Below are positions 29,312 through 40,418 of a stretch of 64,000 bases of DNA, piece by piece. The DNA lies in NCBI RefSeq assembly GCF_025370255.1, contig NZ_JAMTCD010000010.1:62001-126000 (forward strand), given 5' to 3'. The notes beneath the pieces were generated by a model. It was given only the letters and a program-made list of their open reading frames with translations, made no database searches and was not told where the DNA came from. Every line of letters begins with the position of its first letter. Position 1 is the first letter of the stretch. Made by a program: the position numbers and the translations under genes. The stretch comes from Shewanella holmiensis (lineage in GTDB: Bacteria; Pseudomonadota; Gammaproteobacteria; Enterobacterales; Shewanellaceae).

Positions 29312-29467
29312 TATAATCCGCCACCTGCCCTCGTTACTCCGCCGAATTGGGCGGAAGTTTTAAGCCAATATTCATGCTCGAAGGGGCAAGAATCGGTTCA
29401 TTTTGTGTTAATTGCGACCGCAATTGGCATGTGAGACAGAATATTAAACATTGGGTTTTTGTAAAAA
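29312..29467 (+). promoter_or_regulatory. promoter and leader of rplM-rpsI
   Basis: TATAAT at 29312-29317 is a good -10 element. The leader that follows has three dyads: CCGCC/GGCGG (29339-29354), a GCTCG-AAGGGGC region, and a perfect 7-bp hairpin AATTGCG/CGCAATT (29410-29425). In E. coli L13 binds the rplM leader and represses its own operon; a similar control here is inference. Confidence 0.5.
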
Positions 29468-29899
29468 ATGAAGACTACATTTACTGCTACACCAGAAACA
29501 GTCACACGTGACTGGTTCGTCGTTGATGCCGAAGGTAAGACTTTAGGTCGTATCGCTACTGAAATTGCTACTCGTTTACGCGGTAAGCATAAGCCAGAGT
29601 ATACTCCTCATGTTGACACTGGTGATTACATCATCGTTATTAACGCTGAGAAAGTTACTGTTACTGGTAACAAAGCTGCGGGCAAGATTTATTACTCGCA
29701 CACTGGTTTCATCGGTGGCATTAAGCAGATTTCTTTTGAGAAGCTGCAAGCTCATAAGCCTGAGATGATTATCGAGAAAGCTGTTAAGGGTATGTTGCCA
29801 AAAGGTCCTTTGGGCCGTGCTATGTTCCGTAAACTTAAAGTTTACGCTGGCACTGAGCATAACCATGCCGCACAACAACCACAAGTTCTTGATATCTAA
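29468..29899 (+). CDS. rplM: 50S ribosomal protein L13
   Basis: 143 residues, full length (E. coli 142). Begins [28 protein letters not shown] and has the conserved [16 protein letters not shown]. 23S rRNA binding, early assembly. 15 bases before rpsI. Confidence 0.98.
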   Translation: MKTTFTATPETVTRDWFVVDAEGKTLGRIATEIATRLRGKHKPEYTPHVDTGDYIIVINAEKVTVTGNKAAGKIYYSHTGFIGGIKQISFEKLQAHKPEMIIEKAVKGMLPKGPLGRAMFRKLKVYAGTEHNHAAQQPQVLDI

Positions 29900-29914
29900 A
29901 ACGGGAGTAAGCTA

Positions 29915-30307
29915 ATGTCTGCAACTCAGTACTACGGCACTGGCCGTCGTAAAACATCTACTGCTCGCGTATTCGCTAAAGCAGGTAGTGGTGCAATCGT
30001 TGTTAACCAACGTCCACTAGATGTATATTTTGGTCGTGAAACTGCTCGTATGGTTGTTCGTCAACCTTTAGAGTTAGTTGAAATGACTGATAAACTTGAC
30101 ATCTATGTAACTGTTAAAGGCGGTGGAACCACTGGCCAAGCAGGTGCAATTCGTCACGGTATTACTCGTGCGTTAATGCAACTTGATGAAACATTACGTC
30201 CTGCTCTACGTACCGCTGGTTTTGTTACCCGTGATGCACGTAAAGTTGAACGTAAGAAAGTTGGTCTACGTAAAGCACGTCGTAAGCCACAGTTCTCAAA
30301 ACGTTAA
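29915..30307 (+). CDS. rpsI: 30S ribosomal protein S9
   Basis: 130 residues, the E. coli length. Contains [13 protein letters not shown] and the basic C-terminal tail [17 protein letters not shown] that reaches the P-site tRNA. Confidence 0.98.
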   Translation: MSATQYYGTGRRKTSTARVFAKAGSGAIVVNQRPLDVYFGRETARMVVRQPLELVEMTDKLDIYVTVKGGGTTGQAGAIRHGITRALMQLDETLRPALRTAGFVTRDARKVERKKVGLRKARRKPQFSKR

Positions 30308-30323
30308 TACGTTTTTGGAATGC

Positions 30324-30351
30324 AAAAAACCCAGCTTATGCTGGGTTTTTT
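30324..30351 (+). terminator. terminator of rplM-rpsI
   Basis: AAAAAACCCAGC / GCTGGGTTTTTT with a TTAT loop: a 12-bp stem with T run. Confidence 0.92.
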
Positions 30352-30537
30352 ATTGCCTAGCACTTTATGATTAATAGGGATTATTGAACTTTGTGGGTGG
30401 AATTTTATGCGAGGTAGAAACGAATTAAGCGCGATCAGTAGAGTACAACCTAGCAATCTCAGCAATATTCACTGTAAAAACGACCTTGATAGGTCAAAAG
30501 ACCCTAATAAACTTGACTAAATTTGGGATAAAAACAA

Positions 30538-32089
<1,552 letters not shown>

Positions 32090-32099
32090 AATCAATATC

Positions 32100-32126
32100 A
32101 AAAAGGCCGCGTTAAGCGGCCTTTTT
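32100..32126 (+). terminator. terminator after purA
   Basis: AAAAAGGCCGC / GCGGCCTTTTT with a five-base loop. Confidence 0.92.
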
Positions 32127-32219
32127 AATGAAACACGTTTACAAAGTATTGCTGAACGACTTAAGAAACCCATGGTTCGGCCGATGAATTAACTAATTAC
32201 ACTGTCATCGAGAATTGTT

Positions 32220-32852
32220 ATGTTACGGCTTTCATTACTGCTTATATTAATGCTATTACTCGGTTCATCTGTTCAAGTTGCAAAGGCTGAATCTGGCGCC
32301 TTTGACATATACAGTGATGAACAACTTATTAAGCTTATCCGTAGTAATCAATATCTACAACGCGTTAAAGTTGATGAATGTCAGTTAGTTCAAGATATTG
32401 AAGCGAGAGCGGAAGTATTACAACAGCCTCTATATCAGTTTTTATGGGGCGAAATGCTAAATCACGGCGTATGTGTCAAAGTACATCCTGCTCGGGGTAT
32501 AGCCATGTTACAAACCGCTGCAGCACAAGGCAGCGCAGAGGCGATGCTTAAGTTAGCTGACTATTATTACCAAGGTAAATTAGTCGTAAAAGATCGCAAT
32601 CGCTCAGTGCAATACACATTACCCGCAGCAGCACATGGTGATGTTGGTGCACGTATGATGTTAGTCAAACTGTTTGCCGAAGGTTATGGCAGCCCACAAG
32701 ACTATGAAATGGGTTATCATTGGTTGTATAACAGTATTTTTGATGATGAAAGTCAGCAAAAAAAAGCGACAGCATTATTACAACAACTTGCTGTGAAAAT
32801 GCCCACAAGTATTGTTGAAAGGGCTCAACAGCAACAACTTTATATGCAATAA
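32220..32852 (+). CDS. secreted Sel1-repeat protein
   Basis: 210 residues with signal peptide MLRLSLLLILMLLLGSSVQVAKAES. Two to three Sel1-type (TPR-like) repeats: GIAMLQTAAAQGSAEAMLKLADYYYQG, RSVQYTLPAAAHGDVGARMMLVKLFAEG, and the degenerate MGYHWLYNSI. Such proteins act as periplasmic scaffolds; partner unknown. It lies between purA and rnr, 31 bp before rnr and may be cotranscribed. Confidence 0.8.
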   Translation: MLRLSLLLILMLLLGSSVQVAKAESGAFDIYSDEQLIKLIRSNQYLQRVKVDECQLVQDIEARAEVLQQPLYQFLWGEMLNHGVCVKVHPARGIAMLQTAAAQGSAEAMLKLADYYYQGKLVVKDRNRSVQYTLPAAAHGDVGARMMLVKLFAEGYGSPQDYEMGYHWLYNSIFDDESQQKKATALLQQLAVKMPTSIVERAQQQQLYMQ

Positions 32853-32883
32853 GGCATTTATATGCCAATGATTTGGAAATTGA

Positions 32884-35373
32884 ATGATCAACGATCCTCA
32901 TTTTGAGAGAGAGCAAGACAAGTACGACAATCCCATTCCTAGCCGTGAGTATATTTTAGAATACTTGCGCGCTCAAAAGTCACCTGTTACCCGTGACAAA
33001 ATAGCAGAAGCATTAAACATTACCGCAGAAGAGCCATTAGAAGCCCTGCGTCGTCGTTTACGTGCAATGGAACGTGATGGTCAATTGGTATTTACCCGCG
33101 GACAGAGCTATGGCTTACCCGAAAAAATGGATTTACTTTCCGGCACAATTATCGGTCACCGTGATGGGTTTGGCTTTTTAAAGCTTGAAGAAGGCGGTGA
33201 CGATTTATTTATTAATAATCGTGACATGCTGATGTATTTTCACGGGGATAAAGTATTGGCTCAAAAAGCGGGTACCGATCGCCGTGGACGCCGTGAGGCG
33301 AGGATTGTACGTTTAGTGCAAGAACGAAGTGCCGCACTAGTGGGCCGTTATCATGTTGATGGTGGAATGGCATTTGTGATTGCCGATGACCGCCGTATTA
33401 CCCAAGAAATTTTAATTGCCAATGAAGATAAAAACGGTGCTCGCGCTGGTGATGTCGTGGTGGTTGAATTAACCAGAAGACCCGGCCGCTTTGTAAAAGC
33501 TGCGGGTAAAGTGACAGAAGTGCTAGGTAAAACCATGGCTCCGGGCATGGAAATTGAAATAGCATTGCGTAATTACGATCTTCCCCATACCTGGTCTGCA
33601 GTCATTGAGAAAAAACTTAAGCGCATTCCTGATGAAGTACCTGATTCAGATAAACAAGGTCGAGTTGATTTGCGCCATTTGCCATTAGTGACTATTGATG
33701 GTGAAGATGCACGTGATTTTGACGATGCTGTCTATGCGGAGAAAAAACCGGGTGGTGGTTGGCGTTTATGGGTTGCGATTGCTGATGTAAGTCATTATGT
33801 GCGTACCGATTCGGCATTGGATACCGAAGCTCGTGAACGCGGAAATTCTGTTTATTTTCCGTCACAAGTGATTCCAATGTTGCCAGAGAAAATATCTAAT
33901 GGCCTGTGTTCATTAAATCCCCATGTCGATCGACTTTGTATGGTGGCTGAAATGACCATTGCTGCCAGTGGCAAGCTATCTGGGTACAAGTTTTATCCAG
34001 CGGTAATGCACTCGCATGCGCGCTTTACCTATACCCAAGTTGCCGACATGCTTGAGGGTGGAGTGATAGCGCCTGAGCATCAAGCATTGTTCCCGCATTT
34101 ACAGTGCTTGCAATCTTTGTATTTAACCTTAGATGACCGCAGAGCTGAGCGTGGTGCGATAGCGTTTGAAACCCTAGAAACCCAGTTTATTTTCAATGAA
34201 CAACGCAAGATTGATAAAATCGTGCCAAGAGGCCGTAATCAGGCGCATAAAATCATCGAAGAATGTATGATTTTAGCGAACGTAGCCTCTGCTAAATTTG
34301 TTAAAAAGCACAAAGGTGAAGTGTTATACCGCGTGCATGAAGCACCATCAGAACAAAAACTGGCTAACTTTAAAGAATTTTTGTCGGAGCGTGGATTATC
34401 AATGGACGGTGGGTTAGAGCCTACCCCGTCTGATTACCAAAATATCATGCTTAAAATAGCCGACAGACCGGACTCTGAGCTCATTCAGGTTATGTTGTTA
34501 CGTTCAATGCGCCAAGCTATCTACAGCCCTGATAATGATGGTCATTTTGGTCTAGCATTAGAAGAATACTCGCATTTTACCTCGCCGATCCGTCGTTATC
34601 CCGATCTGATACTTCATCGTGTCATTAAATATTTATTGGCGAATGAACAAGGTGAAGTTAAAGATAAATGGACGCAAGATGGCGGCTTTAAGTACAGTCT
34701 TGAAGAACTTGATGCCTTAGGTGAAGAGTGCTCTATGACTGAGCGCCGAGCAGATGAAGCCACTAGAGATGTAAGCGATTGGCTAAAATGTGAATACATG
34801 CAGGATCATGTCGGTGATGATTTTGATGCCGTGATTGCCTCAGTCACTAACTTTGGTTTGTTCGTGCGTTTAAATGACCTCTTTATTGATGGTTTGGTGC
34901 ATATCTCTAGTTTAGCCAGTGATTATTATCAATTTGATCAGATGCGCCAGCGACTCGTCGGTGAGAATACTCGTCAAGTCTACCAGGTAGGCGATGAGGT
35001 GAGTGTTAAAGTTGCTGCTGTCAATTTAGATGATCGTCAAATTGATTTGATCATGATTGGCGATAACAGTAAAGGCAAAGGTAAACGCCGTACCAGCGCG
35101 AAACCGTTAACTGCTCGTGAGCGTGTCAATTTAGAAGGTGCCAAATTAGCTCGTGGTACTAAAGATGCAGAAACACCGTCAAAAGGGCGAGCGAAGAAGG
35201 CCTCTGCAGATAAAAAACGTACTCCGGCGGCTAAAGGAACGGCTAAAAAAACTGCGGTTAAAAAGCCACGTGTAAAGAAAACTGGCCCGAAAAAAGCGAC
35301 GGCTAAGTCATCAAATAATAGCGAGTCTGCCGCCAAAGCAGGCAGTGCAAAACGCAGTAAGAGAAAAAGCTAA
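32884..35373 (+). CDS. rnr: ribonuclease R
   Basis: 829 residues. Domain order: N-terminal HTH (about 20-85), cold-shock domains (85-235), RNB catalytic domain (about 255-590) with [13 protein letters not shown], an S1 domain (about 640-730) and a long Lys/Ala/Thr-rich tail (740-829). 3'-5' exoribonuclease that degrades structured RNA with trans-translation. rlmB begins directly after its stop. Confidence 0.97.
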   Translation: MINDPHFEREQDKYDNPIPSREYILEYLRAQKSPVTRDKIAEALNITAEEPLEALRRRLRAMERDGQLVFTRGQSYGLPEKMDLLSGTIIGHRDGFGFLKLEEGGDDLFINNRDMLMYFHGDKVLAQKAGTDRRGRREARIVRLVQERSAALVGRYHVDGGMAFVIADDRRITQEILIANEDKNGARAGDVVVVELTRRPGRFVKAAGKVTEVLGKTMAPGMEIEIALRNYDLPHTWSAVIEKKLKRIPDEVPDSDKQGRVDLRHLPLVTIDGEDARDFDDAVYAEKKPGGGWRLWVAIADVSHYVRTDSALDTEARERGNSVYFPSQVIPMLPEKISNGLCSLNPHVDRLCMVAEMTIAASGKLSGYKFYPAVMHSHARFTYTQVADMLEGGVIAPEHQALFPHLQCLQSLYLTLDDRRAERGAIAFETLETQFIFNEQRKIDKIVPRGRNQAHKIIEECMILANVASAKFVKKHKGEVLYRVHEAPSEQKLANFKEFLSERGLSMDGGLEPTPSDYQNIMLKIADRPDSELIQVMLLRSMRQAIYSPDNDGHFGLALEEYSHFTSPIRRYPDLILHRVIKYLLANEQGEVKDKWTQDGGFKYSLEELDALGEECSMTERRADEATRDVSDWLKCEYMQDHVGDDFDAVIASVTNFGLFVRLNDLFIDGLVHISSLASDYYQFDQMRQRLVGENTRQVYQVGDEVSVKVAAVNLDDRQIDLIMIGDNSKGKGKRRTSAKPLTARERVNLEGAKLARGTKDAETPSKGRAKKASADKKRTPAAKGTAKKTAVKKPRVKKTGPKKATAKSSNNSESAAKAGSAKRSKRKS

Positions 35374-36129
35374 ATGAAAAAACAAGATATTATGTTTGGT
35401 ATTCACGCCGTTGAAGCCTTATTAAAAAATAGCCCTGAACGTGTCATTGAACTGTGGTTATTACAAGGGCGTGATGATGAACGTTTAGCCCCAATTGTTG
35501 AGGCGGCTCAGGCTGCTGGTCTTAAGTCTCAGCGTGCAGCACGAAAAGTCTTAGACGAAAAAGCGGAAAGCACTCAGCATCAAGGTGTTGTTGCGCGTGT
35601 TACAGCGGCCAAAGTGCTTGCTGAAAACGAGCTAGACAGCTTACTGAATAAGCTTAATGCCGATGATAAAGTGCCCTTCTTTTTAATCTTAGATGGTGTA
35701 ACCGATCCGCATAATTTAGGAGCCTGTTTACGTAATGCCGATGCGGCTGGTGTGCATGGCGTCATTGTACCTAAGGATAATTCGGTTGGCTTAACATCTG
35801 TTGTCAGCAAAGTTGCCTGTGGCGCGGCTGAAATTGTGCCATTATTCCAAGTAACTAATTTGGCTCGCACTATGCGTCATATTCAAGAAAAAGGTATATG
35901 GATTGTGGGCACAGCCGGTGAAGCCGATAGCAATGTTTATCAGGCTGACTTGAATGGCGCATTAGCCATTGCGATGGGGGCTGAAGGCAAAGGTTTGCGT
36001 CGTCTAACGCGTGAAAGTTGTGATTCGTTAATCTCAATTCCAATGGCAGGCAGTGTTTCAAGCTTGAATGTTTCGGTGGCAACTGGAGTATGTTTGTTTG
36101 AAGCCGTGCGTCAGCGTTTAGCTAACTAA
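35374..36129 (+). CDS. rlmB: 23S rRNA 2'-O-methyltransferase RlmB (Gm2251)
   Basis: 251 residues, SPOUT class. N-terminal substrate-binding domain (about 1-75), then motif 1 [21 protein letters not shown], motif 2 [11 protein letters not shown] and motif 3 [17 protein letters not shown]. No gap after rnr, so the two genes are coupled. Confidence 0.96.
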   Translation: MKKQDIMFGIHAVEALLKNSPERVIELWLLQGRDDERLAPIVEAAQAAGLKSQRAARKVLDEKAESTQHQGVVARVTAAKVLAENELDSLLNKLNADDKVPFFLILDGVTDPHNLGACLRNADAAGVHGVIVPKDNSVGLTSVVSKVACGAAEIVPLFQVTNLARTMRHIQEKGIWIVGTAGEADSNVYQADLNGALAIAMGAEGKGLRRLTRESCDSLISIPMAGSVSSLNVSVATGVCLFEAVRQRLAN

Positions 36130-36145
36130 CCATAACTATGCGTAC

Positions 36146-36173
36146 AAAAAAGCGAGCATCAGCTCGCTTTTTT
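36146..36173. terminator. bidirectional terminator between rlmB and the MFS gene
   Basis: AAAAAAGCGAGC / GCTCGCTTTTTT, four-base loop; convergent genes on both sides. Confidence 0.92.
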
Positions 36174-36204
36174 GGGTCTATTGAAGCTAGATTTAGGCTT
36201 TAGG

Positions 36205-37605
36205 CTATTTATCGGTTGATTTAGTCGATGAATCTAATGGCTGCGCCACACTTTCCTCATCGTTATCAATATCAGTCACTTGAGTATAGTCAGGCTCGTC
36301 TTCTAGGGCGTCTTCTTTTCCTACCATATCAAATGCGTCATCTTCGGGGTTTATCATCTGGTTTTGTACTGATTGGACATTTACCCTAGGGTCAAAAGAT
36401 GCCGCTAACGGTGATGACACTAAATCGCCCCCGGCCATCACATAATCGTTGCTAGAACCTTGTTCAGCTTTTTGCTTGTTATTGATAAACAATAAACGTA
36501 TCACTAAAGTAAAAGCACAAATACTCATAAAGCCGTAAAGCATGTCATTGCCAATTTGTTGCATCAGTGCTGAAGCAATCAAAGGACCAATGCTTGCACC
36601 GAACCCGAAGGTGACCAAAATGGTTGCAGACAACCCTACACGTTCATGCTGTTCTACCCGCGAGTTTGCTAAGGCGGTTGCTAAAGGATAAAGGGTAAAA
36701 GCCAGTACACCAAAAATAGCTGTTAACACTAAAGAGATTTGGGCGTCAAAGGGGACTAACGCAATAATTAATACTAAGGTGCCCAATAACCCACAGTTAA
36801 TGCGAATGAGGCGACTGCGAGGCATTAAATCAGAAAGCTTACCCATCGGCCATTGTGCAAGTAAACCAGCAAAAATGGTGCAGGTCATATAAAGCGCTAC
36901 AGATTGAGGTTCAATCCCCTGGGCTGTTGCATAAGCAGGTGCAAGACCATAGAAACATCCCACAATCATGCTACCTAACGCTATGGTTGTTAGCGCTTGC
37001 GGTGCGCGCTTCCAGTAGTGCTTCATGTTAAGCGGTGCAGGTGTGAGAGGTTCTGGGTGAATACGACGAGTGATGGCGATGGGTACAATACAAAGAGCAA
37101 AACAAATGGCGATAAGTAACAGAGGTTCTAGGCCAAGATCGGGATATAAACTAATTGCGCCTTGTCCCGCCATTAACGCTAAGTACGAGACTATCATGTA
37201 ACTGGCAAATACGGTGCCGCGCTGGCTAGGTTCAGATTGTTCGTTAAGCCAGCTTTCAAGTACCATATACTGGCACATCATGCCCATGCCGACTAATACA
37301 CGTAATACTAGCCAAATGGTGAGATCTTCAATTAGGGCATGTCCTAATGCCGATGCAGTGACAATACCTGCACACGCTACAAATGCCCGAATATGGCCAA
37401 CTTGTGCAATGAGTTTGTGACCCACTTTGGATCCACATACCAAACCAATATAGTAGGCAGACATCATGCCACCGACCCATATTTGTGGCACGTTCATCAT
37501 GGTGAGTTTTAGGCCTAAATATGTAGTGAGTAGACCAGCAGCCAGTACCATCATAAAGGTCGTGCTGTATAACGAGGTGAAACTACGTAGTGGACTGGTC
37601 ATCAC
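36205..37605 (-). CDS. MFS transporter (YcaD-like)
   Basis: 466 residues. Twelve predicted membrane helices up to about residue 370, then an acidic, probably cytosolic tail of about 95 residues (DDEESVAQPLDSS end). The N-terminal half has YIGLVCGSKVGHKLI and VGMGMMCQYMVLESWLNEQS, characteristic of the YcaD/UMF-type MFS group that includes presumed small-molecule exporters. Substrate unknown. The long acidic tail is unusual for the group. Confidence 0.85.
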   Translation of the reverse strand: MMTSPLRSFTSLYSTTFMMVLAAGLLTTYLGLKLTMMNVPQIWVGGMMSAYYIGLVCGSKVGHKLIAQVGHIRAFVACAGIVTASALGHALIEDLTIWLVLRVLVGMGMMCQYMVLESWLNEQSEPSQRGTVFASYMIVSYLALMAGQGAISLYPDLGLEPLLLIAICFALCIVPIAITRRIHPEPLTPAPLNMKHYWKRAPQALTTIALGSMIVGCFYGLAPAYATAQGIEPQSVALYMTCTIFAGLLAQWPMGKLSDLMPRSRLIRINCGLLGTLVLIIALVPFDAQISLVLTAIFGVLAFTLYPLATALANSRVEQHERVGLSATILVTFGFGASIGPLIASALMQQIGNDMLYGFMSICAFTLVIRLLFINNKQKAEQGSSNDYVMAGGDLVSSPLAASFDPRVNVQSVQNQMINPEDDAFDMVGKEDALEDEPDYTQVTDIDNDEESVAQPLDSSTKSTDK

Positions 37606-37649
37606 ACTGCCTCTATTGGTTTGGTTATCACTCAGTAGAAAGTGGTTCT

Positions 37650-38402
37650 TTACTGGAACGTGTACAGTAAGTTAAACGTGGTAACGGTGTCGGTTTTCTG
37701 GCTATCTTCAGGTACATCTGAAGTATATTTGATGTTAACCCCAATTTTAAATGCCCAATCTTGAATAAAGGTATTTCGGTAATTCATGTCTAGAGTTAAG
37801 GTATTATTATCACGGCCGGTTTCAGCGGTGACATCGGCATTTAAACTGGTATATTCTTGTAATTTGATTGAGTACTTGGCCGCAGAACGAACAATAATAT
37901 CTTCGTTTGACACTGGGTTTGGTTCAGCAACAGAATCGGTTGGTAGGTCATATCGATAACCGGGACCTAATTCTAAACTCAGCTTAGTTTTATTATTGTT
38001 AATCAAATCAAAACCATAACCGCTAGAGATAGTGTAAATCTCGGTGTAGGAGCCGTATTCATCCCAAGTGAATTCACCACGACCGAATACATAACCGCGT
38101 TCTAATTTGTAGTTCGACTGTAAATACACTTCATATTTTTCGGCTGTCGCCTCTGTACCGTCGGCAGCGTAGTAAGCTTTAAAGGTGCCTTCTTGCTTAG
38201 TCTTTAGCGTGTCATAGGTAAGGTAAGTGCGGCCATTAAAGTTTTTGGTTTCATTGTTACCACTATTAAGTTGTAAACCCGCTTCGATTTCAGCATTAAA
38301 ATCATTTTCTGGCTCTTGGTAATCGGGTGGTACCAATGCCCATGCAGAAGGGGACAAGGCAAGTAAACAGCAGATGGATAGCGCTTTTTTCATGAGGATC
38401 AC
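37650..38402 (-). CDS. DUF481 outer-membrane beta-barrel protein (YdiY-like)
   Basis: 250 residues with signal peptide (cut after PSAWA). The rest is alternating beta strands: EIEAGLQLNSGNNETKNFNG, the GYGFDLINNNKTKLSLELG segment and final aromatic residue FQ, as in DUF481 barrels (YdiY, salt-induced outer membrane protein). 44 bp upstream of the MFS gene on the same strand. Role unknown. Confidence 0.88.
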   Translation of the reverse strand: MILMKKALSICCLLALSPSAWALVPPDYQEPENDFNAEIEAGLQLNSGNNETKNFNGRTYLTYDTLKTKQEGTFKAYYAADGTEATAEKYEVYLQSNYKLERGYVFGRGEFTWDEYGSYTEIYTISSGYGFDLINNNKTKLSLELGPGYRYDLPTDSVAEPNPVSNEDIIVRSAAKYSIKLQEYTSLNADVTAETGRDNNTLTLDMNYRNTFIQDWAFKIGVNIKYTSDVPEDSQKTDTVTTFNLLYTFQ

Positions 38403-38550
38403 TAATTATTTTTTATTTGACATAAGCTAAATTCAACTGGGGCTTATGATACCTGTATTCAATAACGCAGGAAAGAATACTTTATTACTTGAGTTTGGGT
38501 AAGAGTTTCTGTAATATCGCGCGCTCAAATCAGTCACTTTAATTCGTTCC

Positions 38551-38600
38551 TTGCCTCAAACTTGGTCTGACTGAGCCAAAACGAGGCTACTTAACCGTAA
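38551..38600 (+). promoter_or_regulatory. candidate S6-S18 type leader of rpsF operon
   Basis: GCCTC (38553-38557) pairs with GAGGC (38583-38587) and TTGG (38562-38565) with CCAA (38576-38579), leaving a bulged two-part stem just before the AAGGAG ribosome site. An S6:S18 complex represses this operon in E. coli through a leader hairpin; whether this stem is the equivalent is inference. Confidence 0.4.
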
Positions 38601-38610
38601 GGAGCAATAA

Positions 38611-39003
38611 ATGCGTCATTATGAAATCGTATTTATGGTTCACCCAGATCAAAGTGAACAAGTCCCAGGTATGATTGAGCGTTACACTGGTGTTATCACC
38701 GCTGCAAACGGTTCAGTTACACGTTTAGAAGATTGGGGCCGCCGTCAATTGGCTTACCCGATTCAAGACCTACATAAAGCTCACTATGTTCTTATGAACG
38801 TAGAAGCAACTGCAGAGTCTATCGAAGAGTTAGAAACAGCTTTCCGTTTCAACGACGCTGTTCTGCGTAACATGGTAATGCGCACTAAAGTTGCCGTTAC
38901 TGAAGCTTCTCCTATGGCAAAAGCAAGAGACGAGCGTGATTCACGTCGTTCACCTTCTGATGACCGTTTAGAAGAAGAAAGCGCTGAAGAAAACGCTGAA
39001 TAA
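38611..39003 (+). CDS. rpsF: 30S ribosomal protein S6
   Basis: 130 residues: [21 protein letters not shown] start, [17 protein letters not shown] core and an acidic C-terminal tail (about 100-130) that is a substrate for RimK-type glutamylation in E. coli. First gene of rpsF-priB-rpsR-rplI. Confidence 0.98.
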   Translation: MRHYEIVFMVHPDQSEQVPGMIERYTGVITAANGSVTRLEDWGRRQLAYPIQDLHKAHYVLMNVEATAESIEELETAFRFNDAVLRNMVMRTKVAVTEASPMAKARDERDSRRSPSDDRLEEESAEENAE

Positions 39004-39012
39004 TTTCTTTCT

Positions 39013-39315
39013 GTGAATAATCACTTAACTTTGTTTGGAACCATAACGCGTTCAAAACAAATGAGTAGCCCAAGCGGGATCAATCATACGATTATTACGC
39101 TAGAGCATAAGTCACAGAAGTATGATGCAGATTTATTACGAAACGTATACTGCCTTATACAAGTGGTGTTGAGTGGTCCACGCTTTAATAGCGTAGCAGA
39201 TAAATTAAAAGCAGGTGTGCACGTTGAAGTAGAAGGGTTTCTTTCACTCCAACAAGGACGAAATGGTCAAAACCGTTTAGTACTGCATGCTGAAAATGTC
39301 GAATTGAAAACTTAG
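39013..39315 (+). CDS. priB: primosomal replication protein PriB
   Basis: 100 residues, GTG start. OB fold like single-strand binding protein (LTLFGTITRSKQMSSPSG, VEVEGFLSLQQGRNGQNRLVLHAE). Helps PriA reload DnaB at stalled forks. Normal place between rpsF and rpsR. Confidence 0.96.
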   Translation: MNNHLTLFGTITRSKQMSSPSGINHTIITLEHKSQKYDADLLRNVYCLIQVVLSGPRFNSVADKLKAGVHVEVEGFLSLQQGRNGQNRLVLHAENVELKT

Positions 39316-39555
<240 letters not shown>

Positions 39556-39595
39556 TTGCAGTATTAATTCTTAATCGAATATAGAGGATTAGATA

Positions 39596-40048
39596 ATGAA
39601 CGTTATTCTGCTAGATAAAGTTGCAAACTTAGGTAGCCTAGGCGACCAAGTTTCTGTTAAAGCTGGTTATGCTCGTAACTTCCTTTTACCATACGGTAAA
39701 GCGGTTGTAGCAAACGCAGCAAACACTGAAGTATTTGAAGCTCGTCGTGCTGAATTAGAAGCTAAATTAGCTGCTGACTTAGCTACAGCGACTGCACGTG
39801 CTGAAAAATTAGCTGCATTAGAATCAGTTGTTATTGCTTCTAAAGCAGGTGATGAAGGTAAATTGTTCGGTTCAGTTGGCAACCGTGACATCGCTGATGC
39901 AGTAACTGCAGCTGGCGTTGAACTTGCTAAATCTGAAGTACGTTTACCTTTAGGTGCTTTACGCACTACTGGTGACTTCGAAGTTGAAGTACAAGTTCAC
40001 ACTGAAGTTAAAGCTATCGTTAAGATTTCTGTTGTTGCAGAAGCTTAA
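39596..40048 (+). CDS. rplI: 50S ribosomal protein L9
   Basis: 150 residues: N-terminal domain [19 protein letters not shown] with the [13 protein letters not shown] loop, a long connecting helix and a C-terminal RNA-binding domain. Last gene of the operon. Confidence 0.98.
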   Translation: MNVILLDKVANLGSLGDQVSVKAGYARNFLLPYGKAVVANAANTEVFEARRAELEAKLAADLATATARAEKLAALESVVIASKAGDEGKLFGSVGNRDIADAVTAAGVELAKSEVRLPLGALRTTGDFEVEVQVHTEVKAIVKISVVAEA

Positions 40049-40064
40049 TTATTGCTAGCGCTTT

Positions 40065-40096
40065 AAAAAAACACCGCCATTTGGCGGTGTTTTTTT
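40065..40096 (+). terminator. terminator of rpsF-rplI
   Basis: ACACCGCC/GGCGGTGT hairpin at 40071-40090 flanked by A and T runs. Confidence 0.93.
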
Positions 40097-40418
40097 ATGG
40101 GCGAAATTAAATTGCGGCTATGTTTAGGTTTGTGTCCTGCTTAGGGCGAAATTCTGAATCCTCGTTACCTGTTTAACATCTTTTCGTTGTTTTATGTCTC
40201 CATTGAATGGTGATTTTTTGCCAATTTTGCATTGACTGCTACTTTGTTAACCTCCATCTAGAATGAATTTGCAGTATGATCTAATGCTGTAATGTCATTG
40301 CCATACATTGCGGTTTAATTTACCTTAAAGCCCATCTCTTACTTTATGTTTTGCGTTAACCTAAGCGGCTTTAGCTAAAGTGAATTGAATCGCTGGTTTT
40401 GTTTTATAAAGGACTCTC
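40097..40418. promoter_or_regulatory. upstream region of the Wadjet-like operon
   Basis: About 320 bp without a gene. It holds a 12-bp palindrome CTTTAGCTAAAG near 40370-40381 and an AAAGGA ribosome site before the first gene. No promoter could be fixed with confidence; the strong terminator on its left means the operon needs its own promoter here. Confidence 0.4.
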
